From Pseudomonadota bacterium (lineage in GTDB: Bacteria; Pseudomonadota; Alphaproteobacteria; Rhizobiales; Rhizobiaceae), in assembly GCA_023444445.1 (NCBI GenBank), contig JAEXMK010000152.1, forward strand, positions 1 to 24,275: a DNA stretch of 24,275 nucleotides, read 5' to 3'. Made by a program: the position numbers and the translations under genes. Each line of letters opens with the position of its first letter. The first letter of the stretch is position 1. The notes beneath the pieces were generated by a model that ran no database searches, was not told where the DNA came from, and saw only the letters and a list, made by a program, of their open reading frames with translations. Below are positions 7,615 to 15,817 of the stretch, one piece after another.

Positions 7615-7745
7615 AAGTTTTGCGAATAGCCGGGACAACGCACCCTTTGTTACGTTCCCTAACAGTTGATGATCCTTGGCAATCTTGAACAGGATTGCAG
7701 CCTATGCCATAGGCAGGACCGATCAAAAGTACTAGGGAGCATAAA

Positions 7746-8564
7746 ATGGCTCAGGCATCCGGCCTCATGGCTGGCAAACGCGGCCTCATCATGGGTGTCG
7801 CCAATAATCGTTCAATCGCTTGGGGCATTGCCAAGGCTTGCGCAGATGCAGGCGCTGAACTCGCACTCACCTGGCAGGGCGACGCGCTGAAGAAGCGTGT
7901 CGAACCGCTGGCAGAGGAACTCGGCGCTTTCATGGCCGGCCACTGTGACGTGACGGACCTCGAGACGATCGACGCGGTTTTCGCCTCGCTGGAAAAGCAT
8001 TGGGGCAAGATCGACTTCGTCGTGCACGCCATTGCGTTTTCCGACAAGGACGAACTGACGGGTCGTTACCTCGACACCAGCCGCGACAACTTCAACCGCA
8101 CCATGGATATTTCCGTCTTCTCGCTGGCCGCTGTCGCCAAGCGTGCGGAGCCTATCATGAATGATGGCGGCTCGATCATCACGCTCACCTATTACGGTGC
8201 GGAGAAGGTCATGCCGAATTACAACGTGATGGGCGTGGCCAAGGCCGCTCTTGAAGCCAGCGTGCGTTATCTCGCCGTCGACCTCGGCAGCCGCGGCATC
8301 CGCGTCAACGCCGTTTCGGCCGGCCCGATCAAGACACTGGCCGCTTCCGGCATCGGCGACTTCCGTTACATTTTGAAGTGGAACGAATATAATGCGCCGC
8401 TGAAGCGCACTGTTTCCATCGAGGAAGTCGGCAAGTCCGCGCTTTACCTGCTATCCGACCTCTCGACCGCCGTAACCGGCGAAATCCACCATGTCGATTC
8501 CGGTTATCACACCATCGGCATGAAGGCTGTGGATGCGCCTGACATTTCGGTCGTGAAGGACTAA
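7746..8564 (+). CDS. fabI: Enoyl-[acyl-carrier-protein] reductase (NADH)
   Basis: A 272-residue short-chain dehydrogenase of the FabI type, which reduces trans-2-enoyl-ACP in the last step of each fatty-acid elongation round. The cofactor motif is GVANNRSIAWGIA. Catalytic residues Y149, Y159 and K166 have the FabI spacing (Y-x6-K rather than the Y-x3-K of general SDRs) and line up with E. coli Y146, Y156 and K163. SAGPIKTLAASGI is the FabI substrate loop. The gene is preceded by a 131-bp gap with an AGGGAG ribosome-binding site. The phosphatase gene follows after 30 bp, so the two may be co-transcribed. This is the enzyme class inhibited by triclosan. Confidence 0.96.
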   Translation: MAQASGLMAGKRGLIMGVANNRSIAWGIAKACADAGAELALTWQGDALKKRVEPLAEELGAFMAGHCDVTDLETIDAVFASLEKHWGKIDFVVHAIAFSDKDELTGRYLDTSRDNFNRTMDISVFSLAAVAKRAEPIMNDGGSIITLTYYGAEKVMPNYNVMGVAKAALEASVRYLAVDLGSRGIRVNAVSAGPIKTLAASGIGDFRYILKWNEYNAPLKRTVSIEEVGKSALYLLSDLSTAVTGEIHHVDSGYHTIGMKAVDAPDISVVKD

Positions 8565-8594
8565 GTCTGCGACGTTTGAAAACGGGGTATCGCC

Positions 8595-9188
8595 TTGCTC
8601 GTCTATGTGATCCGGCACGGACAAACGGACTGGAATGCGATACGCCGGCTTCAGGGCCAGAAAGACATTCCGCTCAATGATTTCGGCCGCCAGCAAGCGG
8701 TCGGCAATGGCGTGCTTCTCGCCCGTCTTCTGGGGGAGCGGGCCACGGAATTCGATTATGTGGCAAGCCCGCTCGGGCGCACGCGCGAAACCATGGAACT
8801 GATGCGCGGGGCCATGGGGCTCGATCCCAAGGCCTACCGCACGGATGACCGTCTCGTCGAGGTGTCCTTCGGCGACTGGGAAGGCCAGACCCTGCCGGAA
8901 TTGAAAAAAGAATTCCCGGACCGGGTGAAGGCGCGCAAGGCCAATAAATGGGACTTCATTCCCCCCGGCCAGGATGCCGAAAGTTATGAAATCCTCTCCT
9001 GGCGCATCGGCGCATGGCTTGCCTCCGTGGACAAGCCGACAGTCTGCGTCTGCCATGGCGGCGTGATCCGCTCCATCTTCAGGCTTGTTTCAGGCATGGA
9101 CAAGGATGAGGCGTCGCGGACGCAAATCCCGCAGGACCGGATATTGAAGGTCGAGATCGACAGAAACAGCGTGGAGTGGGTGTCGTGA
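8595..9188 (+). CDS. Histidine phosphatase family (phosphoglycerate-mutase-like) protein
   Basis: A 197-residue protein with the phosphohistidine motif RHGQTDWN (R7, H8, G9) at the N-terminus and the second catalytic histidine in VCVCHGGVIRS. The middle has the family segments PLNDFGRQQA, ASPLGRTRETM and EVSFGDWEGQTLPE. Annotation as phosphoglycerate mutase is common, but the short size fits a broad phosphatase, so glycolytic activity should not be assumed. The only start that preserves the catalytic motif is TTG 8595 (LLVYVIRHG). It lies 30 bp after fabI, and a palindromic repeat follows its stop. Confidence 0.85.
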   Translation: MLVYVIRHGQTDWNAIRRLQGQKDIPLNDFGRQQAVGNGVLLARLLGERATEFDYVASPLGRTRETMELMRGAMGLDPKAYRTDDRLVEVSFGDWEGQTLPELKKEFPDRVKARKANKWDFIPPGQDAESYEILSWRIGAWLASVDKPTVCVCHGGVIRSIFRLVSGMDKDEASRTQIPQDRILKVEIDRNSVEWVS

Positions 9189-9258
9189 GGGATCATCAGT
9201 GATACCCCTCGGCGGCGTCTTTGAGACGGTTGTATATTCGCAGGACGGTGCCGCATAC

Positions 9259-9380
9259 TTCTTCTCCCCGCCGGGGAGAAGATGGCCCGAAGGATCAGAT
9301 GAGGGGGTGACGTTGCCGGATTTCGGAGAGCTTGCCCCCTCATCCCGCTGCCGCGGACTTCTCCCCGGCGGGGAGAAGAA
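9259..9380. repeat. Palindromic intergenic repeat, family 2, copy 1
   Basis: A 122-bp element bounded by hairpins: TTCTTCTCCCCGCCGGGGAG at the left end and CTCCCCGGCGGGGAGAAGAA at the right end. Inside, the left arm has GATGGCCCGAAGGATCAGATGAGGGG and the right arm has CCCCTCATCCCGCTGCCGCGG. The element at 12410-12531 has the same length and the same two arms in swapped order, so the two copies are inverted relative to each other. It lies between the 3' ends of two convergent genes. It resembles the abundant rhizobial mosaic palindromes (RIME-like); the name is not verified. Confidence 0.88.
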
Positions 9381-9445
9381 ACAAGGTGCAAACGCGCATT
9401 TCACAACGGCGGTTTTAGGATGATGATGCGTAAACCCGAGCCGCC

Positions 9446-9706
9446 TCACTCAACGACCTGAAGATCATCGACCACGCGTTTTCCATCCACTTCCGTGTAG
9501 AAAACCACGACCTTCACGCCCGCCTTCAAACCTTCGAAATTGAATTCTTCCGGCACACGATAGGTCTTGCCATCGTTGAGCGTAATGCTCAGCCCATTGG
9601 CATCGATCTTGCTGATCGTGCCTTCAACATCGACGCTCTGCGCGAAACTGTTGATGGGCATCAGGAGGTTGGCGGTGGCCAGAAGGGCGGCAATCATCAT
9701 ACGCAT
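9446..9706 (-). CDS. Small secreted DUF1344-family protein
   Basis: An 86-residue protein starting MRMMIAALLATANLLM and ending its signal peptide at about SFAQ (residue 23). The mature part, VDVEGTISKIDANGLSITLNDG then YRVPEEF and VVFYTEVDGKRVV, reads as a single small beta-barrel-like domain typical of the rhizobial DUF1344 family. Its function is unknown. ATG 9706 is preferred over an upstream in-frame start at 9796 because only this start puts a signal peptide at the N-terminus and a GAAAG sequence precedes it. It converges on the histidine-phosphatase gene across repeat family 2. Confidence 0.8.
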   Translation of the reverse strand: MRMMIAALLATANLLMPINSFAQSVDVEGTISKIDANGLSITLNDGKTYRVPEEFNFEGLKAGVKVVVFYTEVDGKRVVDDLQVVE

Positions 9707-10143
9707 CGATCTAGCTTTCGTGGATTTGCGTGAAAACCTTACATGCATGAAGAATTGCCTCTCGAATGTGGCGGAAATTGCCCGCAACCATGACATTTTC
9801 GGCCCAATTGATGAACGGATTTCAAATCTTGTTCAAGCCGTTAGTGATTTTTACACCGCATTTCCCGGCAATATCGGAAAACTCCGGTTTAAGGTGGAAA
9901 ACCCCGGCTCTTTTACAATTTCGTCATCTCGAAAAACCCGTCGATACGGTCGAATCACTTCCCATCGCCCACGACGGCGACTGTCGTTCTTCGTCCCTTC
10001 GCAAGTCGTGAACGGTACATCACCTTCTTATCCCGTTTGCGATGAAAGAAAGGCTTTTGCCTTGCCGGGATTTTCCACTAAGACAAATCCGCTTGTTTTA
10101 AACGGCGCTGTCCACAGGCGCCCTGTTTCCGGTCTTGGGAATT
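9707..10143. other. 437-bp gap upstream of aroC, divergent from the DUF1344 gene
   Basis: This region is AT-richer than the coding sequence around it, and the short open frames in it have no recognisable protein character. It must hold the divergent promoters of the DUF1344 gene and of aroC-ribB. Near the aroC end, GGCG CTGT CC ACAG G CGCC (10104-10122) forms a strong hairpin with one bulged base, ending about 20 nt before the aroC ATG. No known riboswitch pattern is seen. Confidence 0.5.
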
Positions 10144-11241
10144 ATGTCGCATAACAGTTTCGGTCATCTTTTTCGCGTTACCACCTGGGGAGAAAGCCAC
10201 GGGCCCGCACTTGGCTGCGTGGTGGATGGTTGCCCGCCCGGCATCCGGTTTACGCTCGCCGAGGTGCAGCACTGGATGGACAAGCGCAAGCCCGGCCAGA
10301 GCCGCTTCGTGACGCAGCGCCGCGAGGATGACATCGTCAAGGTTCTCTCCGGCGTGATGGTGGATGAGGACGGCGAGACGATGACGACAACAGGTACGCC
10401 GATTTCCATGCTGATCGAAAACACGGACCAGCGCTCCAAGGATTATGGCGAGATCGCCAAACGTTTTCGCCCCGGCCATGCGGATTTCACCTATGATCTG
10501 AAATACGGCATTCGCGACTATCGCGGCGGTGGGCGCTCCTCGGCTCGCGAGACGGCGGCGCGTGTTGCCGCCGGTGCGATCGCCCGCAAAGTGGTACCAA
10601 GCCTCAATGTGCGCGGCGCGCTGGTGCAGATCGGCAAGCACAAGATCAACCGCGACAATTGGGATTGGGATCAGGTCGACCAGAACCCGTTCTTCTGCCC
10701 GGACCCCGAAATGGTGCCGGTCTGGGAAGAATACCTCGACGGCATCCGCAAGGCCGGCTCCTCCATCGGCGCCGTGGTCGAAGTTGTAGCGGAAGGCGTT
10801 CCCGCCGGCATCGGCGCCCCCATTTATGCCAAGCTCGATCAGGACATCGCCTCCAGCCTGATGTCGATCAACGCCGTCAAGGGCGTGGAGATCGGCGAAG
10901 GTTTTGCCTCGGCCGAGCTTTCCGGCGAGGAAAATGCCGATGAGATGCGCATGGGCAATGACGGCAAGCCGATCTTCCTGTCCAACCACGCGGGCGGCAT
11001 TCTGGGCGGCATCGCAACCGGCGAACCTGTCATTGCTCGCTTCGCCATCAAGCCCACCTCCTCCATCCTGACAGAGCGCCTGTCCATCGATACCGATGGC
11101 AATAATGTTGATGTGCGTACCAAGGGCCGCCATGACCCCTGCGTCGGCATCCGCGCCGTTCCGATCGGCGAGGCGATGATCGCCTGCACCGTTGCCGACC
11201 ATTACCTGAGAGACCGCGGCCAGACCGGCCGACTGAAATAA
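10144..11241 (+). CDS. aroC: Chorismate synthase
   Basis: A 365-residue enzyme that converts 5-enolpyruvylshikimate 3-phosphate to chorismate, the end of the shikimate pathway, using reduced FMN. Signature segments are present: [20 protein letters not shown] near the N-terminus, [20 protein letters not shown], and the C-terminal [14 protein letters not shown]. The length is normal. ATG 10144 is chosen with GGGA just upstream; a TTG three codons earlier is unlikely. ribB starts 11 bp after the stop, so aroC and ribB are probably one transcript. Both are linked to flavin: AroC needs reduced FMN and RibB makes a riboflavin precursor. Confidence 0.97.
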   Translation: MSHNSFGHLFRVTTWGESHGPALGCVVDGCPPGIRFTLAEVQHWMDKRKPGQSRFVTQRREDDIVKVLSGVMVDEDGETMTTTGTPISMLIENTDQRSKDYGEIAKRFRPGHADFTYDLKYGIRDYRGGGRSSARETAARVAAGAIARKVVPSLNVRGALVQIGKHKINRDNWDWDQVDQNPFFCPDPEMVPVWEEYLDGIRKAGSSIGAVVEVVAEGVPAGIGAPIYAKLDQDIASSLMSINAVKGVEIGEGFASAELSGEENADEMRMGNDGKPIFLSNHAGGILGGIATGEPVIARFAIKPTSSILTERLSIDTDGNNVDVRTKGRHDPCVGIRAVPIGEAMIACTVADHYLRDRGQTGRLK

Positions 11242-11252
11242 AGGGGACCACC

Positions 11253-12353
11253 ATGGCCTACGACCAGAAACGCGTCGTCGACGCCATCCGCGCTTTCGAG
11301 GCCGGTGAAATCGTCGTTGTGACCGATGATGACGACCGGGAGAACGAAGGTGACCTGATTATTTCGGCGGTGCATTGCACGCCCGAGAAAATGGCGCTGA
11401 TCGTACGCCATACCTCCGGCATCGTCTGCGCTCCCATGCCGCGCGAGGAAGCCAAGCGGCTCAATCTCAACGCCATGGTGGCGGAGAACGACAGCGCGCA
11501 TACCACGGCCTTCACCGTCAGCGTCGATTTCAAACATGGCACGACGACAGGCATTTCCGCCGATGACCGCACTTTGACGGTGCGCAATCTCGCCAACCCC
11601 AATGTCGGCGCTTCCGATTTCACCCGTCCCGGCCATATCTTTCCGCTGATTTCCCGCGAGGGCGGCGTGCTGATGCGCTCCGGCCATACCGAAGCGGCGG
11701 TCGATCTTTGCCGGCTGGCAGGCCTCCCGCCCATCGGCGTCATCAGCGAACTGGTGAATGACGACGGCACGGTGATGCGTGGCCCGCAGGTGCTGGATTT
11801 TGCCGAAAAACACGGCATGAAACATGTGTCGGTCGCCGATCTCATCGCCTACCGCCAGCGCAAGGAAACGCTGGTGGAAATGGAATCCTCCTTCACCATC
11901 GAAACGCCGTTTGGGACGGCGAAAGCGCAGACCTATTCCCTGCCCTGGGATCCGATGCAGCATATGGCTGTTATCTTCGGAGATATCCGGGATGGCATCG
12001 ACATACCCGTGCGCCTGCACCCGGAAAACGTCGCTGACGACGTCTTCGGCGATCGCCAGCCGGTGCGGCATTACATGCAGAAGATCGCCGAGGAAGGCCG
12101 CGGCGTCATCGTCTATCTGCGTGAAGGCTCTGTCGGCGTCGGTCAGGTTGCCGGACGCCGCAAGGCGCGCGACCCCGACGAGGCACACGCACAGGCCCGC
12201 TCGCGGGAAAACGAATGGCTGGAAATCGGCCTCGGCGCCCAGATCCTGAAAGATCTCGGCATCAGCTCGATCAAGCTGATGACGACACGCGAACGGCATT
12301 ATGTCGGGCTTGAAGGGTTCGGCATCAAGATTTCGGCGACTGATATCGGTTGA
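11253..12353 (+). CDS. ribB: 3,4-dihydroxy-2-butanone-4-phosphate synthase with degenerate RibA-like domain
   Basis: A 366-residue protein. The N-terminal domain (about 1-205) is a complete DHBP synthase, which makes the four-carbon precursor of riboflavin from ribulose 5-phosphate. It has the acidic DDRENEGD motif (27-34), HTSGIVCAPM, RPGHIFPL and HTEAAVDLCRLAG. The C-terminal domain (about 210-366) follows the GTP cyclohydrolase II fold but contains no cysteine at all. The zinc-binding C-x10-C-x-C region is replaced by DDVFGDRQPVRHYM, and other catalytic segments are changed (REGSVGVG). It should therefore lack GTP cyclohydrolase activity, like the RibBX-type proteins described in some proteobacteria. 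AAGGGG precedes ATG 11253. Confidence 0.93.
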   Translation: MAYDQKRVVDAIRAFEAGEIVVVTDDDDRENEGDLIISAVHCTPEKMALIVRHTSGIVCAPMPREEAKRLNLNAMVAENDSAHTTAFTVSVDFKHGTTTGISADDRTLTVRNLANPNVGASDFTRPGHIFPLISREGGVLMRSGHTEAAVDLCRLAGLPPIGVISELVNDDGTVMRGPQVLDFAEKHGMKHVSVADLIAYRQRKETLVEMESSFTIETPFGTAKAQTYSLPWDPMQHMAVIFGDIRDGIDIPVRLHPENVADDVFGDRQPVRHYMQKIAEEGRGVIVYLREGSVGVGQVAGRRKARDPDEAHAQARSRENEWLEIGLGAQILKDLGISSIKLMTTRERHYVGLEGFGIKISATDIG

Positions 12354-12409
12354 TTTGGGCTTTCGCCTGGTCTCACAGAGCAATTGTGAGGCGAGCGGGT
12401 GCTGCATTC

Positions 12410-12531
12410 TTCTTCTCCCCGCCGGGGAGAAGTCCGCGGCAGCGGGATGAGGGGGCTGGCTCTCGCTTCATCGCTGGCGTCGCCCCCTCATCCGACCCTT
12501 CGGGCCACCTTCTCCCCGACGGGGAGAAGAA
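12410..12531. repeat. Palindromic intergenic repeat, family 2, copy 2
   Basis: A 122-bp element with end hairpins CTTCTCCCCGCCGGGGAGAAG (left) and CTTCTCCCCGACGGGGAGAAG (right). The left arm continues TCCGCGGCAGCGGGATGAGG, which is the reverse complement of the right arm of copy 1 at 9259-9380. Its right arm, CCTCATCCGACCCTTCGGGCC, corresponds to the left arm of copy 1. The central part is only loosely conserved. It is placed between the convergent ribB and AlkZ/YcaQ-like genes. Confidence 0.88.
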
Positions 12532-12607
12532 ACCAGCGGCAACGTCGCGTCTCCCTAAGAGCTAGGGCAGCGTCCGGAGGCGCTCCCTCACAATATCCTT
12601 CGCGACA

Positions 12608-13804
12608 TCAGTTTTCCTCCCGCCAGCCATCCAGATAGTTCACGCTCTCCACCCCCGTGAACTTCGCAAGCCGCAACAATTCCGCATCGAGCTTCTCCAG
12701 CCGACCGGCGGAGGCACGCACACCGGGCTCCAGCCAGAGACGACGGACGTCCAGCGTACTTCGCTTGCGATCCGCCTTCATGTCGATGCGGCCGATCACG
12801 CGGTCGCCTTCCAGAAGCGGGAAAACATAATAGCCATATTGCCGCTTTGGCTCCGGCACGAAGACCTCGATGCGGTAATAGAAGCCGAACAGCCGCTCCG
12901 TGCGGTTTCGGTCGCGCAACAGCGGGTCGAAGGGGCTGAGGACACGGACGCGGGCGGAGGGTTCCGGCACGTCGGTCAGGTCGGCGGTAAAATCGGCAAA
13001 GGCAAAAGACGGGCGGGCATTGTCCCCGTCGCTGGAGAGAAGCGAGACCTCGCAGAGTTCATCGCGATGGTTTTTGACCCAGTCTCTCGCCTCTTGCGGG
13101 GTGACGAGATCGAAAAAGGCGGCGATTTCGCCATGTGTGGCAAATCCCAGCCGCTTCAGCGCCTCGCGGCAGGCCCAGTCAACGAATTCGGCGTGCTCCA
13201 CTTCGGTCTCGTGATGCTCACCGGGAATGACCCGCTCAGCGAGATCATAGACCTTCTGGAAATTCACCCGGCCTGATATTGCCAGCTTGCCGGTGTGCCA
13301 GAGATATTCGAGTGCGGTTTTGGAGGGATGCCAGTTCCACCAGCCGCCGGACTGGTGTCCCTCCTCTTTAAGCTCCCGTGCCAGCACCGGCCCGGTTGCG
13401 GCGATGCGCTCCAGCGTTTCGCCGAACGCGGCATCAAAACCCTCACCGTGCCATTTGCGCCAGCGTTCCTGAATGATCGGCTCGCGGCGGCGGAAGCGAT
13501 GTTTCCAATAGGGATAAAATTTTGTCGGCAGGATGGAGGCGTCATGCGTCCAGTGCTCGAAAAGGGCGCGGTCCTTTTCCAGCAGCGCGGTCAGATGCTC
13601 ACGCTTGTAGGTCTGGTTGCGGGAGAAGATAATCTGGTGGTGGGCGCGTTCAACCGTGCCGATACTGTCCACCTGCACAAAACCGATATTGGTGATGAGC
13701 TGCAGGAGGTCGCTCTTGGACAGCGCCTTGCCGGGCGGAGAGGAAAGCCCCTGCCGCGCCAGAAAAATCCGCCTGGCCGCTTCGTTTGAAACCTTGATCA
13801 CCAT
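12608..13804 (-). CDS. AlkZ/YcaQ-like winged-helix DNA glycosylase
   Basis: A 398-residue HTH_42-family protein of the YcaQ/AlkZ group. Characterised members unhook interstrand crosslinks (E. coli YcaQ) or remove bulky alkylated bases (AlkZ). The catalytic motif is a Q-x-D/Q; here FVQVDSIGTVERAH has Q44 and D46, matching the YcaQ (QxD) form. Other family segments are LFEHWTHDASILP (about 81-93), GGWWNWHPSK, and the C-terminal SPFDPLLRDRNRTERLFGFYYRIEVF and VGRIDMK-like region (VIGRIDMKADRK). The length is close to E. coli YcaQ. It is divergent from bioM across 113 bp. There is no biosynthetic cluster beside it, so general DNA repair is likelier than self-resistance. Confidence 0.85.
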   Translation of the reverse strand: MVIKVSNEAARRIFLARQGLSSPPGKALSKSDLLQLITNIGFVQVDSIGTVERAHHQIIFSRNQTYKREHLTALLEKDRALFEHWTHDASILPTKFYPYWKHRFRRREPIIQERWRKWHGEGFDAAFGETLERIAATGPVLARELKEEGHQSGGWWNWHPSKTALEYLWHTGKLAISGRVNFQKVYDLAERVIPGEHHETEVEHAEFVDWACREALKRLGFATHGEIAAFFDLVTPQEARDWVKNHRDELCEVSLLSSDGDNARPSFAFADFTADLTDVPEPSARVRVLSPFDPLLRDRNRTERLFGFYYRIEVFVPEPKRQYGYYVFPLLEGDRVIGRIDMKADRKRSTLDVRRLWLEPGVRASAGRLEKLDAELLRLAKFTGVESVNYLDGWREEN

Positions 13805-13917
13805 GGCGCAGAAAGTAAGACGCCTTTTTCAGGATTGCAATGTTCTTTTTTTGTTCCTTGTTTTACTTCTGTTGATGACGGGGTATAGAACCGGAAAACG
13901 AGCGCGAGGATAAAAGC

Positions 13918-14598
13918 TTGGAAATCCGTTTCGACGCCGCCGGTGTCGCTTTCGAAGGTCGGCAGGCCCTGCAGCCGCTGTCTTTGACATTGACCGAGCG
14001 GCGTATCGGCGTGATCGGCCTTAACGGCTCGGGCAAGACCAGTTTTGCGCGGCTGATCAACGGGCTGACTAAACCAAGTGTGGGCAAGGTGACGGTCAAT
14101 GGGCTCGACACCGTGGCCGATGCCAAGACGGTGCTCCAGACGGTGGGCTTTATTTTCCAGAACCCGCAAAACCAGATCATCCTGCCGATCGTGCGGGACG
14201 ATATCGCCTTCGGGCTAAAGCGGCTCGGTCTCGGCAGGGCGGAAACCGAAAAACGGATGAAGGCTGTTCTTGCCGGGCTTGGCATTTCTCATCTTGAGGA
14301 ACGGCGTGCACATGAGCTTTCCGGCGGGGAATTACAGCTTGCGGCGCTGGCGGCACTATTGGTCACCGAACCGCAGATCCTCATTCTCGACGAGCCGACC
14401 AATCAACTCGATATCAAAAACCGCGCAATCGTGGAAAAAACGATCGCGGCGCTCTCGCAGTCACTCATCGTCATCACCCACGATCTGTCATTACTCCAGG
14501 GGTTTGATCGCGTTCTCGTTTTCCACGAAGGCGTCCTGATTGCCGATGCCGGTCCCGAAGAAGCGGTTGCGCATTATCTCGCGGCGGTGTCACCATGA
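13918..14598 (+). CDS. bioM: Biotin ECF transporter ATPase BioM
   Basis: A 226-residue ABC ATPase that powers biotin uptake with BioN and BioY. Walker A is GLNGSGKT (34-41), the Q-loop is FQNPQNQ (80-86), the signature is LSGGE (134-138), Walker B is ILILDEP (154-160) and the switch is H188 in ITHD. The FQNPQNQ form of the Q-loop is typical of energy-coupling-factor ATPases. The start is TTG 13918, supported by GCGAGGA about 9 nt upstream and by the lack of a good ATG. The last 4 bp overlap bioN (ATGA), so translation is coupled. The gene order M-N-Y identifies the transporter as biotin-specific. Confidence 0.93.
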   Translation: MEIRFDAAGVAFEGRQALQPLSLTLTERRIGVIGLNGSGKTSFARLINGLTKPSVGKVTVNGLDTVADAKTVLQTVGFIFQNPQNQIILPIVRDDIAFGLKRLGLGRAETEKRMKAVLAGLGISHLEERRAHELSGGELQLAALAALLVTEPQILILDEPTNQLDIKNRAIVEKTIAALSQSLIVITHDLSLLQGFDRVLVFHEGVLIADAGPEEAVAHYLAAVSP

Positions 14599-15227
14599 AG
14601 TCGCTGCATGTGGAAGGCGCCGGCTGGCTCTACCGTGTCTCACCGCGCATCAAGCTCCTGACGCTCATGGGCTTCAGCGTCGCGCTGTTTCTCACCCGCG
14701 ACCTGCTGCTTTTGGGATGCGCCGTGGGTCTGGCCGCAATCGTCCTGCGCGAGACGCGGCATTCCTTCCGGGAGATCGGGCTGCGGCTGCGACCGGTGAT
14801 GCTGACGGTCTTCCTCGTTGCCGCCTTCAGCTATCTGCTGCTTCCGGCGCAAGATGCGAGCGTCAATCTTCTGCGGCTCACGGCACTCGCGCTGCTTGCA
14901 ACCGCGGTCACCATCACTGTCAGCATTTCGCAGTTCATGGACGAGATCACCCTTGCCGCCGCACCGCTGGAAAGGCTGGGGCTGGTGAAGGCCGCCGATA
15001 TCGGGCTTGCGGTCGGTCTTGTCGTGCGCTTCGTGCCTGAGATCGTCAACCGTTACCATGCGGTGCGTGATGCCCACCGGGCGCGCGGCCTGCCCGTGCG
15101 GATGGCGACGATTCTCGTGCCGCTGGTGATTATGACGTTGAAGGATGCCGATGCCATTGCCGACGCCATTGACGCGCGCGGTTTCAGAGGCCAAAGCTTT
15201 GCGCCAGACAACCATCCGGAGTTTTGA
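14595..15227 (+). CDS. bioN: Biotin ECF transporter transmembrane protein BioN (EcfT)
   Basis: A 210-residue membrane protein with four or five hydrophobic segments. The two EcfT coupling motifs that dock on the ATPase are visible as RARGL in DAHRARGLP (about 155-163) and DARGF in DAIDARGF (about 192-199). It overlaps bioM by 4 bp, and bioY begins 5 bp after its stop. In rhizobial BioMNY it links the ATPase to the biotin-binding S-component in the inner membrane. It is dedicated to BioY by operon context rather than being a shared T-component. Confidence 0.93.
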   Translation: MKSLHVEGAGWLYRVSPRIKLLTLMGFSVALFLTRDLLLLGCAVGLAAIVLRETRHSFREIGLRLRPVMLTVFLVAAFSYLLLPAQDASVNLLRLTALALLATAVTITVSISQFMDEITLAAAPLERLGLVKAADIGLAVGLVVRFVPEIVNRYHAVRDAHRARGLPVRMATILVPLVIMTLKDADAIADAIDARGFRGQSFAPDNHPEF

Positions 15228-15232
15228 GCGCC

Positions 15233-15796
15233 ATGACGACCCGCGACCTTGTGCTGATCTCGCTGTTTTCCGCCATCATCATCGCACTCGGGCTTTTGCC
15301 GCCGATCACGCTCGGTTTCATTCCAGTGCCGATTACCGCGCAGTCGCTCGGCGTCATGCTGGCCGGTGTCGTGCTGGGCGCAAAGCGCGGCACGCTTGCG
15401 GTTCTCCTGACAATTCTCATCGCTGCCATCGGTCTTCCTGTCCTGTCGGGCGGACGCGGTGGTCTTTCAATTTTCACCACGCCGACGACGGGCTTCCTGA
15501 TCGGCTGGATCGCCGCCGTCTTCGTCACCGGCACGCTCTCGGAAAAATTCGTTCATCGCGGTCAATCGGCGCTGACACAGGGCATCGGCTTCTTCATCGC
15601 CAGCCTGATCGGCGGTGTCGTCGTGCTTTATGCTTTTGGCATCACCTACCTGGCGGTGGTCGTCGGTCTCGGTTTTGAGACCGCCTTCAAGGGTTCGCTC
15701 GCCTTCATTCCAGGCGATTCGCTGAAGGCCGTTCTCGCCGCGCTTGCCGGCCGCGCCGTGATGGCGGGGTATCCGCTTCTGCCGCAGCGCGCCTGA
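15233..15796 (+). CDS. bioY: Biotin ECF transporter substrate-binding protein BioY
   Basis: A 187-residue S-component with about six membrane segments that binds biotin and carries it across the inner membrane. Family segments visible are PITLGFIPVPITAQSLGVMLAG near the N-terminus, LPVLSGGRGG, PTTGFLIGW and the C-terminal FIPGDSLKAVLAA. ATG 15233 gives the usual MTTRDLVLISLF start; TTG 15224 in frame overlaps the bioN stop and is less likely. It is the last gene of bioMNY. The deacetylase gene begins only 21 bp later and may be on the same transcript. Confidence 0.94.
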   Translation: MTTRDLVLISLFSAIIIALGLLPPITLGFIPVPITAQSLGVMLAGVVLGAKRGTLAVLLTILIAAIGLPVLSGGRGGLSIFTTPTTGFLIGWIAAVFVTGTLSEKFVHRGQSALTQGIGFFIASLIGGVVVLYAFGITYLAVVVGLGFETAFKGSLAFIPGDSLKAVLAALAGRAVMAGYPLLPQRA

Positions 15797-15817
15797 ACGT
15801 TTCTCGTGGAGGATAGA

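Noticed and set aside
6442..7638. Long reverse-strand open frame over the J-domain gene
   Set aside because: It is a mirror frame of a clear J-domain protein and its composition is random-looking. The same holds for the antisense frames over aroC, ribB, dxs and the deacetylase gene.
9766..10011. 81-codon forward open frame in the gap before aroC
   Set aside because: There is no ribosome-binding site, no recognisable motif and no hydrophobic or domain pattern, so it is treated as non-coding.
13805..13917. BioR operator (TTATNNATAA type) expected before a rhizobial biotin transporter operon
   Set aside because: I read the 113-bp bioM upstream region and found no such palindrome, so biotin regulation by BioR is not claimed.
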